This document shows, one piece after another, positions 57,601 to 64,000 of a stretch of 64,000 nt of DNA (positions are counted from its first letter, which is position 1; every line of letters starts with the position of its first letter). The notes beneath the pieces were generated by a model. The model searched no databases and was not told where the DNA came from. It was given only the letters and a program-made list of their open reading frames with translations. A program made the position numbers and the translations under genes. Source of the DNA: Phycisphaeraceae bacterium (GTDB taxonomy: Bacteria > Planctomycetota > Phycisphaerae > Phycisphaerales > UBA1924); contig RECQ01000036.1 of NCBI GenBank assembly GCA_007693965.1, positions 124,001 through 188,000 of the forward strand, read 5' to 3'.

Positions 57601-58779
57601 TTATTGAAGGCTGACCGGCATCACCACATACGTGAACTCCGTCCCCGACTTGATCAGCCCCGGCTTGTTCGACGCCTTCAGCTCCATGATCACCTGCGGC
57701 TCATCGATGATTTTGAGGGCGTCGGTGATGAAATTGGGGTTGAAGCCGATCTCGATGTCCTCGCCGTCATAGCTTGACACATCGACGTCGATTTCTGCCT
57801 CGCCCATCTCCGGCGCCCGGCTGGAGAGGCGGAGGTTGGCGCCGGAATCCTTCCCCTTGCCCTTGCCGGCGGTGAAGGCCAGTCGCACGCCGCGGGATTC
57901 TTCGTTCGTCAGCAGCGCCGCACGGCGAACGCCCGATCGCAGCGCCGCCACGTCGAAAACGGCTTTCTTGTCCTGATCGCGGGGAATCACATCCTCATAT
58001 GGCGGGAAGGCGCCTTCGACCAGCGAGGTCGCCAGCGCCGCTCGCGGCGGCTCCTCAGGGTGGCCGAAGGCGAAGATCGCCTGGTTCTCGGTGATGGCGA
58101 TGCGAACGGCGTCCTCACCGTCGATCAGCTTGGCGCACAGCGCCAGCGCCTTGGTCGGGATGATGCAGGAGACTGCCTCGTCGCCCGGCGCGCTGTCCGC
58201 GACGCCTCGGGCGAGAGCCAGGCGCCGCCCATCGGTGGCGACCATCTCGATCTTCTTCCCGTGCACCTTCATCAGCACGCCGTTGATGGCGTAGCGCGAG
58301 TTTTCCCGCGCGGTGGCGAAGAGTGTGCGCGAGATGAGCGTGTCAAGCTCGGAAGCGCCGACGCGGAAGACGGTGCGCACGCCGCGTTCATCGGCGCCGG
58401 GAAACTCGGGAACGGGCGGAAAATCGCCGGAGGGATAGCCAAAGACCTTGAACCGCGCGTCCGCGCCGCGAACGTGCATCATGTCCTCATCCGTTTCGAG
58501 GGTCAGCGTGGGCTCGTTCTCCTCGGCAGCGATGATCTGTTGCAGCTTCTGCGCGGGGATGAGCGCCTCGCCCTCCTCCTGCACATCGACGTTGGCCGTC
58601 GAGAGGCGCAGCGAAACCTCGGCGTCTGTGGCGGCGAGCACGAGTCGCCCGGCGTCGCCTTCCTTCATCGCGGTGAGTTTCACGCACGTGAGCTGGGGCC
58701 GCGGCGTTCTCGTCGCCACGACGCCAGAAACGAGATTGATGGCGTCCAGCAGGGCCGCCCGATCGCAGATGACCTTCAT
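57601..58779 (-). CDS. dnaN: DNA polymerase III sliding clamp (beta subunit)
   Basis: 392 residues made of three repeated clamp domains. Recognisable segments: MKVICDRAALLDAINLVSG, FKVFGYPSGDFPPVPEFP, TLFATARENSRYAINGVLM, VEGAFPPYEDVIPR and the C-terminal FTYVVMPVSLQ (close to the usual MPMRL end). The clamp encircles DNA and tethers Pol III. AGGAGA precedes the ATG, and a TACACT box lies about 27 nt upstream. dnaA, recF and gyrB are not adjacent, and no DnaA-box cluster was noticed, so the gene is detached from the usual origin cluster. Confidence 0.96.
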   Translation of the reverse strand: MKVICDRAALLDAINLVSGVVATRTPRPQLTCVKLTAMKEGDAGRLVLAATDAEVSLRLSTANVDVQEEGEALIPAQKLQQIIAAEENEPTLTLETDEDMMHVRGADARFKVFGYPSGDFPPVPEFPGADERGVRTVFRVGASELDTLISRTLFATARENSRYAINGVLMKVHGKKIEMVATDGRRLALARGVADSAPGDEAVSCIIPTKALALCAKLIDGEDAVRIAITENQAIFAFGHPEEPPRAALATSLVEGAFPPYEDVIPRDQDKKAVFDVAALRSGVRRAALLTNEESRGVRLAFTAGKGKGKDSGANLRLSSRAPEMGEAEIDVDVSSYDGEDIEIGFNPNFITDALKIIDEPQVIMELKASNKPGLIKSGTEFTYVVMPVSLQ

Positions 58780-58805
58780 GGGTGTCCGTCTCCTGTTCGC
58801 TGCGG

Positions 58806-58811
58806 AGTGTA
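58806..58811 (-). promoter_or_regulatory. Candidate -10 box (TACACT) of dnaN
   Basis: Minus-strand TACACT lies 26 nt upstream of the dnaN ATG, leaving a short leader that contains the AGGAGA ribosome site. The -35 region is G+C-rich and unclear. Confidence 0.35.
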
Positions 58812-59025
58812 ACGGACCCGGCGTGTCCAGCGGGCCCCCCGGAATGGGAACATTTCTGAAGAAGGCCCCGTGCCCCGGTTGTCGCCGGGGACGCCAGCGC
58901 TGATACTCTCTCAGATCGCCCCCCTCTCATCCGGCGTGTGGGCGCCGCGACCTGCGCCGGGGGATCGGATTCCGAACATACAACGACCGGCGCCGCCGCC
59001 GGACTCGTACCACCAGAGGATCGCC

Positions 59026-61002
59026 ATGTCTTTTGAAGCCGCCGTCCACGCCCAGGCCATTGACCTCGACAAGCTCAGCCTCGATATCTGCGCCGAGGCG
59101 GGGAGCGGCCATCCGTCCTCCGCCATGAGCCTCGGTCACATCGTGACCGTCCTGATGTTCCACACCATGCGCTGGAGCCCGGAGGCCCCGGATTACCCCA
59201 CCTCCGACCGACTCGTCCTCAGCGAGGGACACGCCGTCCCCATCATCTACGCCGCCTATTCACGGCTCGGCGGCATGATCGGGCGCACCCCCGCCGAATG
59301 GCGCCCCATGACGATCGAAGACGCCCTCTCCCTCCGTGACGGCCCCTCCGTCATCGACGGACACCCCAACCCGCGAGAAGGATTCCCCTTCTTCGACGCC
59401 GCCACCGGCTCGCTGGGTCAGGGCCTCTCTGTCGCCGCCGGTCTGGGCGACGCCGCCCGCCTCGATGGCTATGACCGTCTCATCTATTGCATCATCGGCG
59501 ACGGTGAATCCCGCGAAGGCCAGATCGCCGAGGCGCTCGACTATCTGATCGATCAGCGTCTCTCCAACGTGCTGCCCATCTTCAACTGCAACAACTACGG
59601 CCAGGCTGGTCGTGTCAGCGATCAGCAGTCGCCGGAGACCATCCAGGCCAAGCTCGAGGCCGCCGGCTTCACCGTCCGCGCCATCGACGGCCACGACCCG
59701 GCTCAGATCCGCGAGGCCTTCGAGGCCTTCACCAAGCTCCAGGAGACGGAAAACGCAGGGCCGATGGCCGTCGTCGCCCGCACCGTCAAGGGCTGGGGCG
59801 CCCCGACCGTGCAGGCCGGCAACTGGCATGGCAAGCCCGCCCACGGCGAATCCCTCACCCGCGCCAAGGAAGAGCTGGACCAGCGCCGCGTCGAACTCAC
59901 CTCGTCGCTCGTCCAGAGCGATCAGTTCGTCATCCGCCCCCCCACCGAGGCGCCTGCACGCGAATTCGCCCCTGGTGAAATCCCCAGCTTCTCCGACACC
60001 ATGCGCCGCTACGACATGGAGTCCACCCTCCACGCCGGACGCCTCGCCACCCGCAAGGCATACGGCCTCGCCCTCCGCGCCCTCGGCCACGTCAACGATC
60101 GAGTCGTCGTCCTCGACGCCGACGTCAGCAATTCCACCTTCGCCGAAACCTTCGCCAAGGACCCCGCCCTCGCCGATCGCTACTTCGAGTGCAAGATCGC
60201 CGAGCAGAACATGATCTCCGTCGGCGTCGGCCTCTCCGCGGCGGGCAAAATCCCCTTCTGCTCCACCTTTTCCAAATTCCTCACCCGCGCCTACGACCAG
60301 ATCGAGATGGCGATCAACAGCGGCGCCAACCTGAAGCTGGTCGGCTCCCACGCCGGCATCACCCTCGCCGCCGACGGCCCCAGCCAGATGGGCCTGCCCG
60401 ACATCGCCTGGTTCCGCGCCTTCACAACCATGAAGGATCACCGCGGCAACCCCGGCTGCTACATCCTCCAGCCCTCCGACGCCTACGCCGCCTACGCCCT
60501 CACCGGCGTCATGGCCGAGTACGAAGGCTGCTGCTACATGCGGACCCTCCGCTCCGACACCGAATTCCTCTATTCAGATGACGTTGTCTTCAACCTCGGC
60601 GGCTTCGAAGTGCTCAGCGAAGGGCGCGATGTGCTGCTCGTCGCCGCGGGCTACATGGTCCACGAGGCCAACAAGGCCCTCGAAGAGCTGGACCGGCAGG
60701 GAATCTCCGCCACGCTGGTCGATCTCTACTCGCTCCCCTTCGACGGCGACGCCCTGCTCGATCTGGCCCAGGCCAACAACGGCTATGTCATCACACTCGA
60801 AGACAACTACGGCGCCTCCATCGGCGCCGCCGTCGCCGATGTGATGACCGAATCCGGCGACTCTTTCACCCTCCAGCAAATGCATGTGCGCCGCATCCCC
60901 AAGTCGGCGCGTACGCCGGAAGAAGTCCTCAGCATGTGCGGCCTCAGCTCGGGCGACATCGCCGCACGCTGCCTGGACCTGCTCCAGGTCGGCGCCGTCT
61001 GA
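59026..61002 (+). CDS. tkt: Transketolase
   Basis: 658 residues from ATG 59026 (AGAGGA upstream); the frame is open 52 codons earlier but that part is not protein-like. TPP-binding domain with GHPSSAMSLGHIV and the GDGESREGQIAEAL motif (Mg/TPP site), pyrimidine-binding domain with ECKIAEQNMISVGVGLSAAG, and a C-terminal domain with DLYSLPFDGD. It shuttles two-carbon units in the pentose phosphate pathway (cytoplasm). The HDP and TKF-like sugar-binding positions are partly diverged, and the protein resembles the somewhat divergent archaeal/planctomycete-type transketolases; a related TPP enzyme of similar reaction is the main alternative. Confidence 0.88.
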   Translation: MSFEAAVHAQAIDLDKLSLDICAEAGSGHPSSAMSLGHIVTVLMFHTMRWSPEAPDYPTSDRLVLSEGHAVPIIYAAYSRLGGMIGRTPAEWRPMTIEDALSLRDGPSVIDGHPNPREGFPFFDAATGSLGQGLSVAAGLGDAARLDGYDRLIYCIIGDGESREGQIAEALDYLIDQRLSNVLPIFNCNNYGQAGRVSDQQSPETIQAKLEAAGFTVRAIDGHDPAQIREAFEAFTKLQETENAGPMAVVARTVKGWGAPTVQAGNWHGKPAHGESLTRAKEELDQRRVELTSSLVQSDQFVIRPPTEAPAREFAPGEIPSFSDTMRRYDMESTLHAGRLATRKAYGLALRALGHVNDRVVVLDADVSNSTFAETFAKDPALADRYFECKIAEQNMISVGVGLSAAGKIPFCSTFSKFLTRAYDQIEMAINSGANLKLVGSHAGITLAADGPSQMGLPDIAWFRAFTTMKDHRGNPGCYILQPSDAYAAYALTGVMAEYEGCCYMRTLRSDTEFLYSDDVVFNLGGFEVLSEGRDVLLVAAGYMVHEANKALEELDRQGISATLVDLYSLPFDGDALLDLAQANNGYVITLEDNYGASIGAAVADVMTESGDSFTLQQMHVRRIPKSARTPEEVLSMCGLSSGDIAARCLDLLQVGAV

Positions 61003-61594
61003 ACCCCCCGCGGCCCCCGGCGCAGACTTCAGGGTGTCAATCCCCCTTGATTTTGGGGTGAACAGCGTATCTTTTTTGTTCACGGTCCGGCAAAGAGGGG
61101 AGTGTCGCTGTACGGGGCGTCCGGGGTGGTCGATATTGAGTCGCCGGCCATGCGGATTCGCCGTGAGGGCCGAGGCCGTAAGTCTTTCACTGACAGGTCT
61201 CTAGAAGACCACAGCGCCCGGTCGAACTCAGGATGAGGTCGCCGCGGCGGGGACTCAAGAATGGTTGCCGGGACGGCTGCGTGGGCCGAATCGGACCCTC
61301 CGTTCAGAAAATGTCACCAAGAAAACATGGTGCGAAGCGCCCGGGGTCGCCGAATATTGGCCCTGAGGCGGTTTGCGTCCGCTTTACAAGTTGAGTAGAG
61401 TTAGCAATCGCTTGCCGGAGTTCGGTGTGGCCCACACTCCGGCGGGTGACGGACAAATCGAGAAGGATTCCGCTTTAGATATTCAGGACTGTCCAAGATG
61501 GGTCTGGCCGTGTCGGCCTGATTCGCTCCGAGGACAAGAGGTGAACCAAGGACGCTGCCGGTCGCGTGCGTCCAGATGCAAGGAGACGTCTCAC
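61003..61594. other. Long regulatory interval upstream of the porin gene
   Basis: About 590 bp, the longest apparently gene-free stretch before a highly expressed gene here. A candidate promoter lies at 61373-61401, giving a ~190-nt mRNA leader. A weak GGTCTCTAGAAGACC partial palindrome is at about 61196. No open frame with protein character. Confidence 0.45.
61373..61401 (+). promoter_or_regulatory. Candidate promoter of the porin gene
   Basis: TTGCGT (61373-61378), 17-bp spacer, TAGAGT (61396-61401). Spacing is ideal; both boxes match four of six consensus bases. It is ~190 bp upstream of the start codon. Confidence 0.4.
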
Positions 61595-62881
61595 ATGAGA
61601 CCAACAGCTTTTATGAGTGTGCTCGCCGGCGCAACGATCAGCTTCGGCGGCATCAATGTCGCCAACGCTGACACGGGCGCCAGCAGCGACGAGGTTCGTG
61701 CCATGGTCGCTGAGATGCTGGCCGATGCGGAAACCCGCTCCAGCCTGCTTCAGACCGGCTCCATGGGCGGTCATGACGGAAAGTTCTTCATCGCTTCCCC
61801 CGATGGCAACTTCCGCCTGAACCTCAGCGGTCAGGTCCAGTTCCGTTACACCGTCAACTTCCGTGACGACACCGCGCCTTCTCCGGATCCCGCGGTCGAC
61901 GATGTCAGCACTGATGACTTCACCAGCGGCTTCCAGACCCGCCGCACCCGTCTGCAGTTCGACGGCCACGTCTTCCAGCCTGAGCTGTTCTACAGCGTCA
62001 TGCTCGACGCCAACCGCGACGGCGGCAGCGTCGGCCTGCTCGACGCCTTCGTCGGCTACGACATGGGCGACGGCTTCAAGGTCCGTTGGGGTCAGTTCAA
62101 GCTGCCCTTCCTCCGTGAAGAGCTGATTTACTCCAAGTACCAGCTCGCCGCCGACCGCTCGCTCACCAACGCCCAGTTCTCTCAGGGCCGTTCGCAGGCG
62201 ATCGAAGTCAGCTACAGCGATGAGATGTTCCGCGCCATGGCCGCCTTCTCTGATGGCTTCCGCAGCGCCAACACCGACATCGGCACCGGCCAGATCGTCG
62301 TCGATCCCGTCACCGGCGACACCATGTTCAGTCCCGACAAGCCCGCCGACTGGGCCTTCACCGGCCGCATCGAGGCGCTGCTGAGCGGCGAGTGGAACCA
62401 GTTCAGAAGCTTCTCCAGCCCCCAGGGTTCTGACATGGCGATCATGGTCGGCGGCGCCGCCCACATCCAGTCCGCCCCTGACACCGGCATGATGAACCCC
62501 CTCTCCCGCTTCTTCGCATGGACCGTTGACGCTTCGCTCCAGGGCGACGGCTGGAACGCCTTCGGCGCCTTCATCGGCCGCCACGACAACAAGCTCCCCG
62601 GCAGCGATGACATCTTCGGCTACGTCATCCAGGGCGGTCTCTTCCTCAGCGAGGAGCTCGAGCTCTTCGGCCGCTGGGATCACACCTTCAACGGCGACGA
62701 CTTCCGCACCATCACCGGCGGCTTCAACTACTACCTGCACGGCCACGCCGCCAAGTTCACCATGGACGTTCAGTGGTTCCTCGATGACTCCTTCGACGGC
62801 CAGAACACCGGCGTCGGCTTCCTGACCCCCACGGACGACGACCAGGTCGCCCTCCGCTTCCAGTTCCAGCTCCTCTTCTGA
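61595..62881 (+). CDS. Phosphate-selective porin O/P-like outer-membrane protein
   Basis: 428 residues from ATG 61595 (AAGGAGA upstream). Signal peptide AFMSVLAGATISFGGINVANA, a short helical coiled segment (VRAMVAEMLADAETRSSLL), then a beta-barrel: alternating strands such as LNLSGQVQFRYTVNFRDD, RRTRLQFDGHVFQPELFYSV, GDGFKVRWGQFKLPFLRE and a C-terminal LRFQFQLLF ending in Phe, required for BAM insertion. The QTRRTRLQFDG and RWGQFKLPF motifs are typical of the OprO/P group in planctomycetes. It is likely an abundant outer-membrane channel for anions or nutrients. Strong C-ending codon preference and a strong terminator suggest high expression. Confidence 0.9.
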   Translation: MRPTAFMSVLAGATISFGGINVANADTGASSDEVRAMVAEMLADAETRSSLLQTGSMGGHDGKFFIASPDGNFRLNLSGQVQFRYTVNFRDDTAPSPDPAVDDVSTDDFTSGFQTRRTRLQFDGHVFQPELFYSVMLDANRDGGSVGLLDAFVGYDMGDGFKVRWGQFKLPFLREELIYSKYQLAADRSLTNAQFSQGRSQAIEVSYSDEMFRAMAAFSDGFRSANTDIGTGQIVVDPVTGDTMFSPDKPADWAFTGRIEALLSGEWNQFRSFSSPQGSDMAIMVGGAAHIQSAPDTGMMNPLSRFFAWTVDASLQGDGWNAFGAFIGRHDNKLPGSDDIFGYVIQGGLFLSEELELFGRWDHTFNGDDFRTITGGFNYYLHGHAAKFTMDVQWFLDDSFDGQNTGVGFLTPTDDDQVALRFQFQLLF

Positions 62882-62912
62882 TCGCCTGATCACAAGAGAA
62901 CCGAGAACTTCC

Positions 62913-62950
62913 ACCGGCCTCCCCCACACGGGGAGGCCGGTTCTTTTTTT
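62913..62950 (+). terminator. Rho-independent terminator of the porin gene
   Basis: ACCGGCCTCCCC pairs perfectly with GGGGAGGCCGGT (12 bp) around a CACAC loop, followed by TCTTTTTTT. Confidence 0.92.
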
Positions 62951-63021
62951 GCGCCCCGCAGGCCGCGCCGTCGCCAACCCTCCCCCGACGCCCCGGGCCC
63001 GGCGCGGTACGCTGGCGACCC

Positions 63022-63537
63022 ATGTCCCCACTCGAGCAGACGCCGAATATCGAATCCGTGGCCGAGGTGGAACGCCTGCGCCGCATCTTCTGGCAGAATG
63101 TCGTCCGGGAGTGGCTGACCGCTCTGCCCTTCGTCGCCGCCCGGAAGCCCGAGGTCATGGACGGGCGTTTCTCCATCCTGACCTATGCGGGCGAACGCAT
63201 TCCGCTCAAGGCCGTGCATCCGGTCTTCGCCTGCTCGATACCGGGGGCGCCGGGGGCGGACCAGGATCTCTCCATCGCCATCCAGTGCAGCGTCTTCGAG
63301 ATCCACTCCACCACCGGTGAAGTTTTCACCCTGCCCATCCACGAGATCCGGGGCCTGCACGCCCTCAGTAATGAGCTGCTCTCCGAGATCGAGGCCGCGG
63401 TCGAGAAGCAGAGCGAAAAGCAGGCCGAGAAGAGCGACAGGCCCTTCGGCTTCGCCGCATTTCAAACCACCTCGCGACAGCGTCGTCAGCGCCGCCAGTC
63501 CGATGAGGAGTCGAAAAACCACGCTGAAAAGCAATGA
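63022..63537 (+). CDS. Conserved-looking hypothetical protein
   Basis: 171 residues, no family recognised. An N-terminal helix (SVAEVERLRRIFWQNVVREW) and a beta-containing middle (FSILTYAGERIPLKAVHPVF, IAIQCSVFEIHSTTGEVFTLPIHEIRG) are followed by a charged Gln/Lys/Arg-rich tail. Cytoplasmic, no signal. TACGCT lies 8 nt before the ATG with no ribosome site, again the leaderless arrangement. It is followed 66 bp later by the YceH gene and could be in an operon with it. Confidence 0.65.
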   Translation: MSPLEQTPNIESVAEVERLRRIFWQNVVREWLTALPFVAARKPEVMDGRFSILTYAGERIPLKAVHPVFACSIPGAPGADQDLSIAIQCSVFEIHSTTGEVFTLPIHEIRGLHALSNELLSEIEAAVEKQSEKQAEKSDRPFGFAAFQTTSRQRRQRRQSDEESKNHAEKQ

Positions 63538-63603
63538 TCGCCGATGACACACCGTCATCGTCGCCCGAAGACGCCGCAGGATGAGTCGGAGAGCACGCCC
63601 CGC

Positions 63604-64000
63604 ATGGACACACTCCGCCCGATCGAAGCCCGCATCATCGGCTGCCTTGTCGAGAAGGCCGCCACCACCCCCGAGCAGTACCCGCTCTCGCTCAACGCCC
63701 TCGTCGCCGCCTGCAATCAGAAGAGCAACCGCAGCCCGGCGATGAACCTGAGCGAAGACGCCGTCTTCGACGCGATGCAGTCCCTCCGCTCCCGCGGCTG
63801 GGTCACCATGATCATGCCCACCTCCGGCCGCGTCGAGCGCTGGCGCCACCACGTGCGCGACAAGCTCGCCATCGACAGCCTGCAGCAGGCCGTCCTCGCC
63901 GAGCTGCTCCTCCGCGGGCCGCAGACCGCCGGCGAGATCCGCACCCGCGCCGCCCGCATGAAGCCGATCGACTCGCTCGACACCGCGCTGAACGTCCTCG
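63604..64000 (+). CDS. YceH/DUF480-family protein, 3' end beyond window
   Basis: Starts at ATG 63604 with GGAGAG 10 nt upstream and stays open to the window end (132 codons visible). The sequence carries the family's signature: RIIGCLVEKAATTPEQYPLS, LVAACNQKSNRSP and LRGPQTAGEIRTRAARM. These are winged-helix-like proteins found widely in bacteria, function not established. The complete protein is expected to be ~200-220 residues, so about a third is missing. Confidence 0.9.
   Translation, partial: MDTLRPIEARIIGCLVEKAATTPEQYPLSLNALVAACNQKSNRSPAMNLSEDAVFDAMQSLRSRGWVTMIMPTSGRVERWRHHVRDKLAIDSLQQAVLAELLLRGPQTAGEIRTRAARMKPIDSLDTALNVL

Noticed and set aside
57601-58779. Replication origin next to dnaN
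   Set aside because: No dnaA, recF, gyrB, AT-rich unwinding stretch or DnaA-box cluster was seen around the gene.

Overview
The window is GC-rich (roughly two-thirds G+C) bacterial chromosome that reads as a planctomycete, most likely class Phycisphaerae. Evidence: three secreted proteins end in a 'PAPGA/PSPGA + hydrophobic stretch + RRRR' tail (a PEP-CTERM-like sorting signal). One secreted protein ends in dockerin-like 'DLSGDGSVGSADLAILLG' repeats. An HU protein carries a histone-H1-like lysine tail. Short repeat families typical of planctomycete intergenic DNA recur throughout. No phage, plasmid, transposase or CRISPR array was recognised; the region looks like ordinary chromosome that has accumulated repeats.

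Layout. 1-7.1 kb: the end of an exopolysaccharide/exosortase-type locus (TPR protein, Wzz-type chain-length protein fused to a BY-kinase domain, WecA/TagO-like sugar-phosphate transferase). 7.1-15.1 kb: AhpD-like protein, secreted transglutaminase, orphan receiver domain, repeat-rich gap, ABC-F ATPase, small hypothetical, SDR epimerase, Tat-exported VOC protein. 15.2-20.8 kb: a P-type cation ATPase flanked on both sides by a large inverted-repeat element plus amidase sequence; the right copy is an intact Tat amidase, the left a deleted remnant. 20.9-27.5 kb: thioredoxin-fold lipoprotein, two small membrane proteins, two translationally coupled M14 carboxypeptidase-like proteins (the first without the expected catalytic residues), and an NTF2-like protein. 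27.6-42.2 kb: PEP-CTERM-like proteins, PEP carboxylase, the three-gene proton-pumping transhydrogenase, TauE/SafE exporter, MBL-rhodanese protein, dockerin protein, HU. 42.4-50.3 kb: DUF4139-like protein, membrane Zn-peptidase and a heat-shock block (ClpB, CbpA-type DnaJ, two Hsp20). 50.4-64 kb: molybdenum-carrier-like protein, PsuG, an unknown secreted protein, tRNA-Arg, frameshifted sulfotransferase, S20, CPBP protease, orphan beta-class DNA methyltransferase, SAM methyltransferase, DnaN, transketolase, porin, a hypothetical and a YceH-family gene cut by the window end.

Most noteworthy points: (1) a coupled M14 pseudo-peptidase/peptidase pair, the pseudo-enzyme carrying an inserted beta-rich domain; (2) loss of the Walker A lysine in the polysaccharide BY-kinase domain; (3) at least four repeat families: long inverted GGAG-rich arms, GAGTNCY heptamers that supply stop codons and leaders of neighbouring genes, a 77-bp direct repeat, and palindrome clusters; (4) the duplicated IR-amidase module around the P-type ATPase, one copy decayed by a microhomology deletion; (5) several genes with a TANNNT box 6-9 nt before ATG and mostly no Shine-Dalgarno sequence, suggesting leaderless transcripts.

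All function calls come from motif recognition by eye; no database search was run.
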